Part shown: one piece after another, positions 8,420-18,256 of the stretch
Position numbering within the stretch: the first letter of the stretch is position 1
Layout of the letters: each line of letters opens with the position of its first letter
Origin: Kushneria marisflavi
GTDB lineage: Bacteria > Pseudomonadota > Gammaproteobacteria > Pseudomonadales > Halomonadaceae
NCBI RefSeq assembly: GCF_002157205.1
Contig: NZ_CP021358.1
Location: 1,798,001 to 1,862,000 of the forward strand
Direction of reading: 5' to 3'
Length of the DNA stretch: 64,000 nucleotides
Program-made: the position numbers and the translations under genes
The notes under the pieces: model-generated
Database searches by the model: none
Told to the model about the DNA's origin: nothing
What the model saw: the letters and a program-made list of their open reading frames with translations, nothing else

Positions 8420-9658
8420 ATGGCAGCTACCCCTGAGGTCGGATTCGCTCGATCCCGACGCGCTTCACTGATCGGCGCCGTATTCTTGATGGCCACCTCG
8501 GCCGTCGGCCCCGGTTTCATTACCCAGACGGCCACCTTTACCGCCACGATGGGTGCCGCCTTTGCCTTTGGCATTCTGGCCTCGATCCTTATCGATCTGG
8601 TGGTTCAGCTCAACATCTGGCGCGTGGTCACGGTCACCGGCATGCGCGCCCCTGAAGTCGCCAACGCCGCCCTGCCGGGCAGCGGCTATCTGCTGGCGAT
8701 CCTGATTATCGTCGGGGGACTGACCTTCAACGTCGGTAATATCGCTGGCGCAGGCCTGGGGCTCAATGCCCTGATGGGTCTGGACACCACCTGGGGCGGG
8801 CTGATCAGCGCCGTGATTGCCGCCGGCATTTTCTCTTCAAAACGTGCCGGCATTGCCATTGACCGCATCATCATCGTACTGGGTGTGTTGATGATGGCGA
8901 TGACCGTGTTCGTGGCCATCGCCTCCAATCCGCCGGTGGGCGAGGCCCTGCGTCAGACCGTGATGCCCGACACCATCAACTTTGCCACTATTACCACCAT
9001 CGTGGGCGGTACTGTGGGCGGCTACATTACCTATGCTGGCGCTCACCGCCTGCTGGACCGCGGCCTGGGCGGCGTCGAGAACGTCGAAACCGTCTCCAGT
9101 GCTGCCCTGCGCGGCATCCTGGTCACCGGGCTGATGCGCTACATCCTGTTTCTGGCCATTCTCGGCGTGGTCGCCAGTGGCGTGGTCATCGATGTTTCCA
9201 GTCAGAGCGCCAACCCGGCAGCCCAGGCCTTCCAGGCCGCTGCCGGCGAACTGGGTCTGCGCGCCTTTGGCCTGATTTTGTGGGCGGCCGGCATCACCAG
9301 CATCATCGGGGCGGCCTATACGTCCATGTCATTTTTGAGTGCCTTTCGCCCCGGCATCAGCGAAGGCGTGCGTAATCGGGCGACACTGGTCTTTATTGCC
9401 ATCTCGCTGATCGCCTTTGTGTCCATCGGCACCCCGCCTGCCGCGCTTCTGGTGTTTGTAGGCGGGTTCAACGGGCTGATCCTGCCGGTGGGCCTGACGC
9501 TGTTCATCTACGTGGCCTGGCGGCGTAGTGACCTCATGCACGGACATCGCTATCCGCGCTGGCTGCTGATCGCAGGCGCGGTAGTCTGCGCGCTCACCTG
9601 GTACATGGGCTTTAATGCCATCGGTCCGATCTTTGCCTTTTTGACACCGTCTGCTTAA
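8420..9658 (+). CDS. NRAMP-fold transporter linked to 5-oxoprolinase genes (YcsG-like)
   Basis: 412 aa, about 11 transmembrane segments, with CGGAG upstream of the ATG. The order of segments and motifs such as [16 protein letters not shown] in the first helix place it in the NRAMP/LeuT-fold group. It lacks the DPGN metal-site motif of true Mn/Fe carriers (GPGF is seen instead), which suggests an organic substrate or altered specificity. In Bacillus the related ycsG gene sits beside pxpA, and here it is likewise the first gene of a pxp operon. Uptake of 5-oxoproline or a similar lactam is therefore the likely role, by context rather than proof. Confidence 0.8.
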   Translation: MAATPEVGFARSRRASLIGAVFLMATSAVGPGFITQTATFTATMGAAFAFGILASILIDLVVQLNIWRVVTVTGMRAPEVANAALPGSGYLLAILIIVGGLTFNVGNIAGAGLGLNALMGLDTTWGGLISAVIAAGIFSSKRAGIAIDRIIIVLGVLMMAMTVFVAIASNPPVGEALRQTVMPDTINFATITTIVGGTVGGYITYAGAHRLLDRGLGGVENVETVSSAALRGILVTGLMRYILFLAILGVVASGVVIDVSSQSANPAAQAFQAAAGELGLRAFGLILWAAGITSIIGAAYTSMSFLSAFRPGISEGVRNRATLVFIAISLIAFVSIGTPPAALLVFVGGFNGLILPVGLTLFIYVAWRRSDLMHGHRYPRWLLIAGAVVCALTWYMGFNAIGPIFAFLTPSA

Positions 9659-9671
9659 ACAGGAGTCTTCC

Positions 9672-10442
9672 ATGTCCCTTATCGATTTAAACAGCGACCT
9701 GGGTGAAAGCTTCGGTCAGTGGCACATGGGCGATGACGCCACCATGCTCGGCATCGTCACCAGCGCCAATGTCGCCTGCGGCTTTCATGCCGGCGACCCG
9801 AGCGGCATCCTGCGAACGCTCACCTCGGCCGCCAAGCACGGCGTCAGCGTCGGCGCTCACGTCAGCTATCCGGATCTGGTGGGCTTTGGCCGACGCAACA
9901 TGGATATTGCCAGTGATGAGCTCAAGGGCGATGTGATCTATCAGATCGGCGCGCTTGCCGGGCTGGCCCGGGCCGCCGGCACCCGAGTGCGCTACGTCAA
10001 GCCACACGGCGCGCTCTACAACACCATTGCCCGGGACGAACGTCAGGCGCATGCCGTGATCGAGGCGATCAAGGCCATTGATGATCAGCTGGTGCTGGTC
10101 GCACTGGCGGGCGCCCCGCTGCTTGAATGGGCTCGTGAAGCCGGTCTGCGCGTGGCGGCTGAAGCCTTTGCCGATCGCGCCTACCAGAGTGATGGCAGCC
10201 TGGTCTCGCGCCGCGAGGCGGGCGCAGTACTGCATGATGCCGATCAGGTCGCCGAACGCATGCTCAGACTGGTCCGTGAGGGTGTGATCGAGACCATCGA
10301 TGGACAGGATCTGACGCTTGCCGCCGACTCGATCTGCGTGCACGGCGACAGCCCGGGCGCAGTGGCACTGGCCGAGGCCGTGCGTGCGCGACTGACTCAG
10401 GCCGGCGTTGAGCTCAGGGCCTTTGCAGGGGCAGGATCATGA
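9672..10442 (+). CDS. pxpA: 5-oxoprolinase subunit A (LamB/YcsF family)
   Basis: 256 aa, full length. Diagnostic motifs are DLNSDLGE (5-12), [11 protein letters not shown] (34-44), [25 protein letters not shown] and ICVHGD, which provide the metal- and substrate-binding residues of this TIM-like fold. With PxpB and PxpC it forms the ATP-dependent enzyme that opens 5-oxo-L-proline to L-glutamate. The AGGAG site lies 8 nt ahead of the start. The gene follows the transporter by 13 bp and overlaps the next start by 4 bp (ATGA), so translation is probably coupled. Confidence 0.95.
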   Translation: MSLIDLNSDLGESFGQWHMGDDATMLGIVTSANVACGFHAGDPSGILRTLTSAAKHGVSVGAHVSYPDLVGFGRRNMDIASDELKGDVIYQIGALAGLARAAGTRVRYVKPHGALYNTIARDERQAHAVIEAIKAIDDQLVLVALAGAPLLEWAREAGLRVAAEAFADRAYQSDGSLVSRREAGAVLHDADQVAERMLRLVREGVIETIDGQDLTLAADSICVHGDSPGAVALAEAVRARLTQAGVELRAFAGAGS

Positions 10443-11236
10443 CGACAGGCGCATATCCTTCACAGAGTACCGCTCGCCTGACGCGTGAACGCTTTCGCGC
10501 CGGCGAGTGCCGCCCCACTGCCGGCATCGCTCCGGGCATGACCCAGACCAACCTGATCGCCCTGCCACGCGACTGGGCATGGGACTTTCTGCTCTACGCC
10601 CAGCGCAACCCGCAGGCCTGTCCGGTGCTGGAAGTCACGGACCCCGGCGACTGGCACACCGGGCTTGCCGAAGGCGCAGACCTGCGTACGGACCTTCCGC
10701 GCTACCGGGTCTGGCGCGACGGCGTGCTCGCCGAGGAAATCAATGACGCCAGCGCCTGCTGGGAAGTGCATCCTGATCTGGTCACCTTTCTGATCGGCTG
10801 CAGCTTCACCTTTGAAAATGCTCTGCTCGAGGCCGGCATCGAGGTGCGCCACATCACGGACAACACTAACGTGCCAATGTATCGCACCCACCTACCCTGC
10901 CATCCGGCCGGGCGACTGCAGGGAGAAGTGGTGGTCTCGATGCGACCGTTGCCGGCGGCGCATATCGCCCGGGCAAGCACCATTACCGCGCGCTATCCCG
11001 GCGTCCACGGCGCGCCGATTCACGTGGGCGACCCGAAGGCGCTGGGCATTGTTGATCTCGACCGCCCGGATTTCGGTGATCCCGTGCGCATCGAACCCGG
11101 CGAGATTCCGGTGTTCTGGGCTTGTGGTGTGACCCCTCAGGTCGCCGTCATGGCCTCGAACGTTCCCTTTGCGCTCACCCACGCACCGGGACACATGTTC
11201 ATTACCGATGTGCCGGACAGCCGCTATCACGTCTGA
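10439..11236 (+). CDS. DUF1445/UPF0317 putative hydro-lyase (YcsI family)
   Basis: 265 aa. Family blocks seen are [11 protein letters not shown] near the N-terminus, [11 protein letters not shown] (34-44), [13 protein letters not shown] and [11 protein letters not shown]. Members are annotated as hydro-lyases, and the mammalian D-glutamate cyclase contains the same domain, so conversion between D-glutamate and 5-oxo-D-proline, or a similar dehydration, is a reasonable guess. The position between pxpA and the pxpBC fusion supports a role in lactam or D-glutamate metabolism. The start overlaps the pxpA stop (ATGA). Confidence 0.88.
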   Translation: MTTGAYPSQSTARLTRERFRAGECRPTAGIAPGMTQTNLIALPRDWAWDFLLYAQRNPQACPVLEVTDPGDWHTGLAEGADLRTDLPRYRVWRDGVLAEEINDASACWEVHPDLVTFLIGCSFTFENALLEAGIEVRHITDNTNVPMYRTHLPCHPAGRLQGEVVVSMRPLPAAHIARASTITARYPGVHGAPIHVGDPKALGIVDLDRPDFGDPVRIEPGEIPVFWACGVTPQVAVMASNVPFALTHAPGHMFITDVPDSRYHV

Positions 11237-11271
11237 CCGAGCCTGCCCGAGGCACGCTTTCAGGAGTTTTC

Positions 11272-12876
11272 GTGAACATACTTCCCGTCAATCTGAGTAC
11301 CCTGCTCCTCGAGCTGGAGGACCTGTCGCAAACGCTGGGGCTTTATGACCAGCTCCAGCGCGAACCGATCCACGGTGTGACGACCATTATCCCGGCGGCG
11401 CGCACCCTGCTGGTGAGCTTTATGCCCGGGCGCATCAGCGCCGAGGCACTCAGTCGTGAACTGAGGACCCGCCCCGTCAGCGGCGGCAGCCATCAAAACG
11501 GCGAGCTGATCGAGATTCCCGTGTACTACAACGGCGAGGACCTTGATGACGTGGCAAGACACTTGTCACTGAGCACCGACGAGGTGATCCGACGTCACGG
11601 CGAGCATGACTATCAGGTCGCCTTCTGCGGCTTTGCGCCGGGCTTTGCCTATCTGGCCGGCGGCGCGGGCTTTGACGTGCCCCGACGCGATACACCTCGC
11701 ACCCGCATTCCGGCCGGTTCCGTGGCGCTGGCCGGCACCTTCAGCGGCATCTACCCCACCGACAGCCCAGGTGGCTGGCAGCTGATCGGCACCACGCCGC
11801 TTGAGATGTGGGACCTTCATCGCGAGCCGGCAGCGCTGCTTCAGCCCGGCATGCGGGTGCGTTTCAGCGCCACTGCCGAGGCTCCGGAGCGGACCAGCGT
11901 CAGTGTCCCCACCGACATCAAAAGCGCTTCGGGTACCGGAGCGACGCCTGACCTTGAGGTACTAAAACCCGGTCTCCAGAGCCTGTTTCAGGATCTCGGC
12001 CGCGAGGGCCAGACCGGTCAGGGCGTGTCAGGGGCTGGCGCGCTGGACAAGCACGCCCTGCGAAGTGCCAACCGGGCCGTTGGCAACCCTGCAGGGGCCA
12101 CGGTGATTGAAACCGCCCACGGCGGGCTGTCGCTACGCTGTCATCGGCCCACCATTGTCGCCGTGACCGGGGCGGAGACCACGTTGACCGTCAGCACTGC
12201 AGAGGGCAGACGCCATCACGCCACACTCTGGAAGCCCATCGAGCTGGCCGAAGGCGACACCCTGACGCTGGGGGCCACCACGGCAGGCGTGCGCTGCTAC
12301 CTGGCCATGCGCGGCGGTTTTGACGTTACCCCGATACTGGGCAGCACCGCGACCGACACCCTGGCAAAGCTTGGACCGGCGCCATTACAGCCCGGCGATG
12401 CCCTGTCTTCGGCCGCTCTGGCGGTGACGGCGCTGTCACTTGATGAGACACCGGCCCATCCCCTGCCACGCGTGGGGGAGTGCGTCACGCTCGATATCGT
12501 CATGGGCCCGCGCAGCGACTGGTTTACCGAGCAGGCCCTGGCGCTTTTAGGCGATCAGGTCTGGCAGGTCACCCCACGCTCCGACCGGGTCGGCATCCGC
12601 CTTGAAGGTGAACACTCACTGACACGCCAGCGCAGCGGCGAGCTGCCCAGCGAAGGCACCGTCACCGGCGCGCTACAGGTTCCGGCCAGCGGTCAGCCGG
12701 TGCTGTTTCTGGCCGATCACCCGTTGACCGGTGGCTATCCGGTGATCGCCTGTGTGGCCGATCATCATCTGGATCTCGCCGGGCAGATTCCGCCCGGCGC
12801 CACCGTTCGTTTTCACCCGATCACCCGTTTTGCACCGCTGGCCGGTGACAACGCATCGCACGAGGTCACCTCATGA
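11272..12876 (+). CDS. pxpBC: Fused 5-oxoprolinase subunits B and C (PxpB-PxpC)
   Basis: 534 aa from GTG 11272, with CAGGAG just upstream; the frame is open further upstream but that part overlaps the hydro-lyase gene. Residues 1-200 form the PxpB (KipI) domain with [14 protein letters not shown] and [17 protein letters not shown] linker near 200-228 leads to the PxpC (KipA) domain with [41 protein letters not shown] and [16 protein letters not shown]. The two are separate genes in E. coli and B. subtilis, and their summed length equals this protein. They are homologous to the carboxyltransferase part of urea carboxylase. The 3' end overlaps the next gene by 4 bp. Confidence 0.93.
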   Translation: MNILPVNLSTLLLELEDLSQTLGLYDQLQREPIHGVTTIIPAARTLLVSFMPGRISAEALSRELRTRPVSGGSHQNGELIEIPVYYNGEDLDDVARHLSLSTDEVIRRHGEHDYQVAFCGFAPGFAYLAGGAGFDVPRRDTPRTRIPAGSVALAGTFSGIYPTDSPGGWQLIGTTPLEMWDLHREPAALLQPGMRVRFSATAEAPERTSVSVPTDIKSASGTGATPDLEVLKPGLQSLFQDLGREGQTGQGVSGAGALDKHALRSANRAVGNPAGATVIETAHGGLSLRCHRPTIVAVTGAETTLTVSTAEGRRHHATLWKPIELAEGDTLTLGATTAGVRCYLAMRGGFDVTPILGSTATDTLAKLGPAPLQPGDALSSAALAVTALSLDETPAHPLPRVGECVTLDIVMGPRSDWFTEQALALLGDQVWQVTPRSDRVGIRLEGEHSLTRQRSGELPSEGTVTGALQVPASGQPVLFLADHPLTGGYPVIACVADHHLDLAGQIPPGATVRFHPITRFAPLAGDNASHEVTS

Positions 12877-14645
12877 ACGCACCCGATACACAGCCCACGC
12901 TGAACAACAGCCTGCGTCCGCTGAAAAAGGTTCTGATTGCCAACCGCGGCGAAATCGCCGTACGCATCATCAACGCCTGCCGTGACTACAATGTGGCCTC
13001 CGTGGCGGTGTACGCCGAGGGCGATCTGGACGCCCTGCATGTCCAGCTGGCTGATGAGGCCTGGGCGCTGGGCGGCGAGCGCGCAAGTGAGAGCTATCTA
13101 TCGATCGAACGACTGCTGGACGTGGCCCATCGCGCCGGCGCCGATGCGATTCATCCGGGCTATGGCTTTCTCTCCGAGCGTGCCGACTTCGCTCGCGCCG
13201 TACAGGACGCCGGCCTGATCTGGATCGGCCCGAACCCGGAGACCATCGACGTGCTGGGCGACAAGGTTCAGGCGCGGCGCCTGGCGCTCAAGGCGGGTGC
13301 CCCGCTGGCCCGCGGTACCGAAGACCCGGTAGAAAACGCCGAGGAGGTCGTGGCCTTTGCCGACGAGGTCGGCCTGCCGATCGCGATCAAGGCCGCCTTT
13401 GGCGGCGGCGGCCGCGGCCTCAAGGTCGCCTGGCGCATGGAAGAGGTCACCGAGTGCTACCACTCGGCAGTGCGTGAAGCCGAGGCCGCCTTCGGACGCG
13501 GTGAGTGCTTTGTCGAGCAGTATCTGGATCGTCCACGCCACATCGAGGCGCAGATCATCGGGGACCAGCACGGCAATGTGGTGGTGGTCGGTACCCGGGA
13601 CTGCTCGCTGCAGCGACGCAACCAGAAGCTGGTCGAAGAGGCCCCGGCCCCATATCTTGATGAGGCGCAACGCCGACAGATTCACCAGGCCGCCCATGAC
13701 ATCTGCGCCAGCGCGGGTTATGTCAGCGCCGGTACGGTGGAGTTTCTGCTGGGCAGTGACGACACCCTGTCGTTTCTCGAGGTCAATACCCGCCTGCAGG
13801 TCGAACATCCCGTCACCGAAGAAACGGCCGGCGTGGACCTGGTCATCGAGCAGCTGCGCGTTGCAGAAGGTCACCCCCTCTCCTTTACCGAGACGCCGAC
13901 GCCGCGCGGCCACAGCTTTGAATTTCGTATTAACGCCGAGGACGCCGCCAAGGGCTTTCTGCCCACGCCCGGCACCGTCGAGGTCTTCACGGCCCCTACC
14001 GGTGCCGGCGTGCGTCTGGATACCGGTGTGATAAGCGGCGGGCGCGTATCAGGTCATTTCGACTCCCTGATGGCCAAGCTGATCGTGACCGGCGCCACCC
14101 GCGAACAGGCCATCGCCAGGGCGCGAAGAGCGCTTGAGCACTTCGAGATCGAGGGCGTGGCCTCGGTACTGCCCTTCCATCGCGCGGTCATGGCCCATCC
14201 GGACTTCACCGGTACCGACACGTTCAACGTGCATACGCGCTGGATCGAGACCGACTTTCAGGACAATCTCGAGTGGGCGCCGCGCCGAACACCCGCCCCC
14301 GAGCCCGGCATGCTGCACGCCATGATCGATATCGATGGCAAGCGCCACCGTATCGGCCTGCCCGTATCGCTGCTGTCACATCTCGCGCCCGGCGCCGCCT
14401 CAGCCGACCGCGATTCAGCGCCGGCCGAGCACGAAGGCAGCGTTACGGCGCCGATCAGCGGCACGCTGCTGGCCTGGCAGATCGAGGACGGGGCCCGGGT
14501 CAATGAGGGCGATGTGATCGCCATCATGGAGGCGATGAAGATGGAGACGCAGATCACCGCCGAGCTTGGCGGTACGGTAGCCTTCAAGTCCGAGGCGGGA
14601 GACACCCTGGAGGCCGGTCACGTCATCGCCGAGATCACGCCGTAA
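12873..14645 (+). CDS. Biotin carboxylase-BCCP fusion of the lactam operon
   Basis: 590 aa. The biotin carboxylase part (about 17-460) shows [24 protein letters not shown], the ATP-grasp glycine loop [28 protein letters not shown] and [16 protein letters not shown] short spacer leads to a C-terminal biotinyl domain with EAMKMET, whose Lys556 would carry biotin. The architecture resembles the alpha subunit of acyl-CoA carboxylases, but no acyl-CoA carboxyltransferase gene is near. The only carboxyltransferase-like partner in the operon is PxpC. It is translationally coupled to pxpBC (ATGA) and is the last gene before a terminator. Confidence 0.9.
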   Translation: MNAPDTQPTLNNSLRPLKKVLIANRGEIAVRIINACRDYNVASVAVYAEGDLDALHVQLADEAWALGGERASESYLSIERLLDVAHRAGADAIHPGYGFLSERADFARAVQDAGLIWIGPNPETIDVLGDKVQARRLALKAGAPLARGTEDPVENAEEVVAFADEVGLPIAIKAAFGGGGRGLKVAWRMEEVTECYHSAVREAEAAFGRGECFVEQYLDRPRHIEAQIIGDQHGNVVVVGTRDCSLQRRNQKLVEEAPAPYLDEAQRRQIHQAAHDICASAGYVSAGTVEFLLGSDDTLSFLEVNTRLQVEHPVTEETAGVDLVIEQLRVAEGHPLSFTETPTPRGHSFEFRINAEDAAKGFLPTPGTVEVFTAPTGAGVRLDTGVISGGRVSGHFDSLMAKLIVTGATREQAIARARRALEHFEIEGVASVLPFHRAVMAHPDFTGTDTFNVHTRWIETDFQDNLEWAPRRTPAPEPGMLHAMIDIDGKRHRIGLPVSLLSHLAPGAASADRDSAPAEHEGSVTAPISGTLLAWQIEDGARVNEGDVIAIMEAMKMETQITAELGGTVAFKSEAGDTLEAGHVIAEITP

Positions 14646-14675
14646 TACTGAAGCTGATACCGACCGTTTGAATCA

Positions 14676-14698
14676 GGGGGCGCTGCGGCGCCCCCTTT
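14676..14698 (+). terminator. Terminator of the pxp operon
   Basis: An 8-bp stem GGGGGCGC / GCGCCCCC with a 4-nt loop is followed by TTT, 30 bp after the last stop codon. The T tract is short, but the position is right. Confidence 0.7.
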
Positions 14699-14882
14699 CA
14701 TGTCATGCCAGCCATAAAACTGCAAAAGCATTAAAAGCGACGCCAAAGCGTCGCAAAATGACCACAAATGCTGTGATGTAGCTTATTTATACCAAAGATA
14801 ACAATAAAGCGTTCGCGAAGTGCCACCGACCTGCCAGATTGAAGGGTGTTCCGGTCTGATGCTCGATGCCCCCGCGGTGAGA
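14699..14882. other. Gene-free leader region with a leftward-facing hairpin
   Basis: No coding frame is convincing. A 7-bp stem GCGACGC-CAAA-GCGTCGC at 14737-14754 is followed, reading leftward, by TTTT, so it could end a short minus-strand transcript. The rest is moderately AT-rich and should hold the promoter of the stress-protein gene. Confidence 0.4.
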
Positions 14883-14920
14883 TGACGTCATGACGTCGAT
14901 GTCACCGAGAGAATGACATC
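14883..14920. promoter_or_regulatory. Cluster of TGACRTC motifs upstream of the stress-protein gene
   Basis: Within 38 bp there are four copies of TGAC(G/A)TC: a TGACGTCA palindrome (14883-14890), a second TGACGTC (14891-14897), a reversed GATGTCA (14898-14904) and TGACATC (14914-14920). The last two form an inverted repeat. The block lies 40 bp before the start codon and may be a multi-site operator. Confidence 0.4.
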
Positions 14921-14960
14921 GGCCATGGGCCGTCCCGGGTACGCCAAAGGAGTACAGGTC

Positions 14961-15674
14961 ATGGAAGAACAACTTATTGTTGCCGTATACGACACCGAAG
15001 CCAACGCTGACGCCGCCATGCAGGATCTGCGTGATGCCGGCATCCCCGAAGAGGCCATCAATCGTCACACCCGAACCGACCACGACAGCGCGACAGATCA
15101 TGAAGAGAAGGAAAAACCGAGCTTCTGGCAGCGCCTGTTCGGCAAGCACGATCACAGCGAGGATACCAGTGCCTACGACCGCAGCGTGGAGCGCGGCGCT
15201 ACCGTGATCGCCGTGCGGGCACTGACCTCCGCTCTGGATCACATCGAGAATATTCTGGAGCGACATGACCCCGTCGACATCGACGAAAAAAGCGTGGAGC
15301 ACAGTGATGGTGAGGGATTGACCAGCGGCATGGGGGCCGGCACGGCGCCGAAGGTGGCCTCCGGTGGACTGTCAGGTCATGACAGCACTCACGCTGATCC
15401 GGCCATGCCCGCTGACCGCGAGGCACCGATGCCGCTGTCCGGGGATGAGCTTGTACCCGGTCGTCGTGACGGCGACCGCAGCACACCGTCACGCGTACGT
15501 CGGCACTCGGTTGATTCCTCGACCAGAGAGGATCACCCAAGTGATGAGCTGTCTGCCGATGAGCCTCGACCGTTGAGCGACCACCATTCGGTTCGCGATG
15601 AAGAAGTCATCGACAGGACGACAGACCTCGACGGGACACATCGCGACGACCCGATGGGCCCCGACAGACGCTGA
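14961..15674 (+). CDS. General-stress-protein-like (YflT/17M-type) N-domain with long hydrophilic tail
   Basis: 237 aa from ATG 14961, preceded by AAGGAG at good spacing; an in-frame earlier start lacks a site. Residues 1-110 resemble the small alpha/beta domain of YflT-like general stress proteins: IVAVYDTEANADAAMQDLRDAGI, then GATVIAVRAL and DHIENILERHDPVDIDE. The remaining ~125 residues are rich in Asp, Ser, Arg, His and Pro and look disordered. The function of the family is unknown, with stress induction known for Bacillus members. Strong acidity suits a salt-adapted cytoplasm. It is a single-gene unit ended by a bidirectional terminator. Confidence 0.75.
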   Translation: MEEQLIVAVYDTEANADAAMQDLRDAGIPEEAINRHTRTDHDSATDHEEKEKPSFWQRLFGKHDHSEDTSAYDRSVERGATVIAVRALTSALDHIENILERHDPVDIDEKSVEHSDGEGLTSGMGAGTAPKVASGGLSGHDSTHADPAMPADREAPMPLSGDELVPGRRDGDRSTPSRVRRHSVDSSTREDHPSDELSADEPRPLSDHHSVRDEEVIDRTTDLDGTHRDDPMGPDRR

Positions 15675-15691
15675 GTATCTGCCATCAACAA

Positions 15692-15717
15692 AAAACCCGG
15701 TGCCTGCACCGGGTTTT
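15692..15717. terminator. Bidirectional terminator between stress gene and Lrp gene
   Basis: A stem AAAACCCGGTGC / GCACCGGGTTTT has T-rich ends on both strands (TTTT rightward, TTTTTGTTG leftward). It sits between two convergent genes and can serve both. Confidence 0.85.
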
Positions 15718-15747
15718 GACGTCTGATGTTTAACCCTTGTACCGCGC

Positions 15748-16251
15748 TCAGAGACGTTCCGGCGCGCCGGAAAGCAGCGTACGCAGCGGCAGCTGCTCCT
15801 TGACGATGGGGGATTTGATCACGATGTAGCTGAAATACTTTTCAATACCGATTTCGCGCTCGATCAGCGTTTCCATCACGCTTTGATAGTGCGCGATGCT
15901 GCGGGCAATGAAGCGCAGCAGATAGTCATAACCGCCGCTGATCAGATGACACTCCATCAGCTCGTCAATCTCTCGAATGCTCTGCTCAAAGCGCAGAAAA
16001 TCCTCGCGACGGTGGTCGCACAGGGTAACCTCGGTAAATACGGTCACGCTTTCCAGCATTTTGGTCAGATCAAGGCGTGCCTGAAACGAGGTAATGTAGC
16101 CCGCGGCCTCCAGCCGCTTTACCCGCTGCAGGCAGGGGCTGGGAGAAAGGCCGACGGCATCGGCCAGATGCACGTTGGTCATGCGTCCATCATTCTGGAG
16201 CTGAACCAGAATATTGATATCAATGCGATCGAGTCGAACGGAGCCCACCAT
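15748..16251 (-). CDS. Lrp/AsnC-family transcriptional regulator
   Basis: 167 aa from the ATG at 16249-16251 (MVGSVRLDRIDINIL); a longer frame to 16359 is less likely. The N-terminal helix-turn-helix (LDRIDINILVQLQNDGRMTNVHLADAVGLSPSPCLQRVKRLE region, residues 6-47) is followed by the RAM ligand-sensing domain with VTLCDHRREDFLRFE and SGGYDYLLRF. Such proteins sense amino acids and form octamers. The gene lies 70 bp downstream of the degenerate HAD gene in the same direction and may be co-transcribed with it. Its targets are not evident. Confidence 0.9.
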   Translation of the reverse strand: MVGSVRLDRIDINILVQLQNDGRMTNVHLADAVGLSPSPCLQRVKRLEAAGYITSFQARLDLTKMLESVTVFTEVTLCDHRREDFLRFEQSIREIDELMECHLISGGYDYLLRFIARSIAHYQSVMETLIEREIGIEKYFSYIVIKSPIVKEQLPLRTLLSGAPERL

Positions 16252-16321
16252 GAAGCGCCCTTTTTTTATGTCTTCGGGCCCGCCTGCTGCTGCCAGAGTC
16301 TGCGGGTGTCGCCTCACCTGT

Positions 16322-16978
16322 CTAAAGGATTTCGCGCCGCAGGGCAAGCTGGTGGGCACCGATAAAGTCGCTCAGTGATGTGAACTGCCACGTCGCCTGC
16401 ACATCGAGAGGCGTCAGACCGGGCCGCGAGCGCGTAATGCGACAATAGCCCGCACGACATGACACCGGCGCAGGCCCTGCGCTTAACAAAAGCACCTCTG
16501 AGTCTTTCACGATCTCGTGGACGGCGGCCCGGGCCGCCACAAAACTGCCGGTCGCCAGGCGCTCGTGAGTGGCAAGCCCAATCCGCTTGTCCAAGGCTGA
16601 AAACTCGTGCTCATCAAGCGAGCTCACCACACTGAGCCGATAGAATTTGCGCAGATAGTGAATCGCGCCCGGCGCATCTTCATACAGCGTACCGGCATCC
16701 ACCTTGCCAGCGAAGGCAATGCCGGCCTGCCAATCGCTTTCAAATCCCCATTCGCCGGCCAGCGCGCAATAGACCACACAGTGGGCCGATACCGTGTTCA
16801 TGTCGGCATCGGTCAATGCGTGCAGGGCCTTGAAGTAGTCGGCCAGCACCCTGTCAGGCGCAGGTGGATCACGCATCTGTTTCAAGAGGGGGGAAAGCCC
16901 CTCAAGGATCGTGCTGTCACGATCCATCAGCACCCCGTGTGCGGCAATGCATAGCCTCGAATAATCCGTCAGCTGCAT
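16322..16978 (-). CDS. Degenerate HAD-superfamily protein, probably non-catalytic
   Basis: 218 aa from ATG 16976-16978, chosen because AGGAG lies 9 nt upstream; a further 14 codons are open. The overall layout matches type II haloacid dehalogenases (compare the intact copy at 26456-27130). The nucleophile motif DxYGTL, however, is replaced by CIAAHGVLMD, where the first Asp is Ala, and the second motif reads VVSSLDEHE instead of SNAD. The Lys motif is also not recognisable. The fold may be kept for binding or regulation. No stop or frameshift is seen, so this is a diverged gene rather than a fresh pseudogene. Confidence 0.65.
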   Translation of the reverse strand: MQLTDYSRLCIAAHGVLMDRDSTILEGLSPLLKQMRDPPAPDRVLADYFKALHALTDADMNTVSAHCVVYCALAGEWGFESDWQAGIAFAGKVDAGTLYEDAPGAIHYLRKFYRLSVVSSLDEHEFSALDKRIGLATHERLATGSFVAARAAVHEIVKDSEVLLLSAGPAPVSCRAGYCRITRSRPGLTPLDVQATWQFTSLSDFIGAHQLALRREIL

Positions 16979-17286
16979 CCCTTGATGCTCCTCTTCCCTG
17001 GTCGATCCCGCGCTCATCATGTGTCGGCCTCTCTGTCCTGCACTCCAGCCTACGATGACCGCCCCCTCAGGTGACGTGTGTATTTCGATGCATGGCCGCG
17101 GATCGCGCTGAATACCCGGGCCCAGACGGCATGATTCACTGCGCCCCTGGCGTGACGGCAGGATCTGCCTTGAATGCTTTAAAATTCAGGACGACCGCGT
17201 GGCGGCGGACGTCATAACGCTACCCCATGCGTCACGATCAAGGGCACGATAGAGACTTATTGATGACGACCGCGAGGCACCCTCAC

Positions 17287-18213
17287 ATGGCACTGCTGTA
17301 TAAATCCGACCCGACGCGTGGCCGGCGCTGGCAGGCGCTTTTTGCCGAGCATGCCCCGGACATCGAGTTTCGCCAGTGGCCCGATATCGGTGATCCGGCC
17401 GATATCCGCTATCTGCTGGCCTGGCAACCCCCGGAGGCGATCGATACCCTGCTGCCCAACCTTGAAGTGCTCTTTGCCACCTCCGCCGGCATTGATCAGT
17501 TCGATGCCAATGCGCTGCCCGAAGCACTGCCGGTGGTGCGTATGCTCGACCCCTCCATCGAGCAGGGCATGATCGAGTACGCCACCTTCGCCACGCTCTG
17601 GCTGCATCGTCACATGGCTGATTACGTACGCCAGCAGCGCGAGCGTTACTGGCAGGCCCACATGATCCAGCCGGCCAGCGAGCGTCGCATCGGTATTCTG
17701 GGGCTTGGCCAGCTTGGGGGGGCCATTGCCCATCATCTGAAAGGGTATGGCTTCCAGATCAGTGGCTGGTCGCGCACTCCGCGGGAAATGGACGGCATCA
17801 TCACGTATGCCGGGGAGGCAACGCTGGCGTCCTTTCTGGGCGGCTGCGATATTCTGATCTGTGTACTGCCGCTGACCCCAGCCACCCGCGGCGTCCTCAA
17901 CGAGACGCTGTTCCATCGTTTGCCGCAGGGCGCAGCGCTGATCAACATGGGGCGCGGCGAGCACCTGGTCGAAGCCGATCTAACCAGGGCGCTGGAGGCA
18001 GGCCAGCTCTCCGGCGCGGTGCTGGATGTGCTGCGTGAGGAGCCGCCGGCGCCCGATCACCCCTTCTGGGCAGATGAGCGCATTCTCATGACGCCACACG
18101 TTGGCGCCATGACCCAGCCCGACACCGCCTTTCCGGTGCTGCTGGAGAATCTGCGTCGCCATCAGAGCGGTGAGAAGATGCTCGGGGAAGTCGATCGCGG
18201 GCGCGGCTACTGA
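17287..18213 (+). CDS. ghrA: Glyoxylate/hydroxypyruvate reductase A-like D-2-hydroxyacid dehydrogenase
   Basis: 308 aa from ATG 17287 (GAGG 9 nt upstream, MALLYKSDPTRGRRW). In-frame starts at 17263 and 17227 exist but have weaker sites. The NAD(P)-binding motif GLGQLGGAIAHHLKGYGF and the dehydrogenase signature are present, with NMGRGEHLVE (catalytic Arg region), REEPPAPDHPFW (Glu) and TPHVGA (His). Length matches E. coli GhrA (312 aa). It would reduce glyoxylate to glycolate and hydroxypyruvate to glycerate with NADPH. It stands alone and ends 43 bp before the convergent gabD-like gene. Confidence 0.88.
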   Translation: MALLYKSDPTRGRRWQALFAEHAPDIEFRQWPDIGDPADIRYLLAWQPPEAIDTLLPNLEVLFATSAGIDQFDANALPEALPVVRMLDPSIEQGMIEYATFATLWLHRHMADYVRQQRERYWQAHMIQPASERRIGILGLGQLGGAIAHHLKGYGFQISGWSRTPREMDGIITYAGEATLASFLGGCDILICVLPLTPATRGVLNETLFHRLPQGAALINMGRGEHLVEADLTRALEAGQLSGAVLDVLREEPPAPDHPFWADERILMTPHVGAMTQPDTAFPVLLENLRRHQSGEKMLGEVDRGRGY

Positions 18214-18256
18214 AATCCTGCCAATGGCCCGGCGCATGCCGGGCCATTCCATGGCG

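Noticed and set aside
14787..15302. Minus-strand frame of 171 codons across the stress-gene start
   Set aside because: The plus-strand gene has a good ribosome site and a recognisable domain; this frame has neither.
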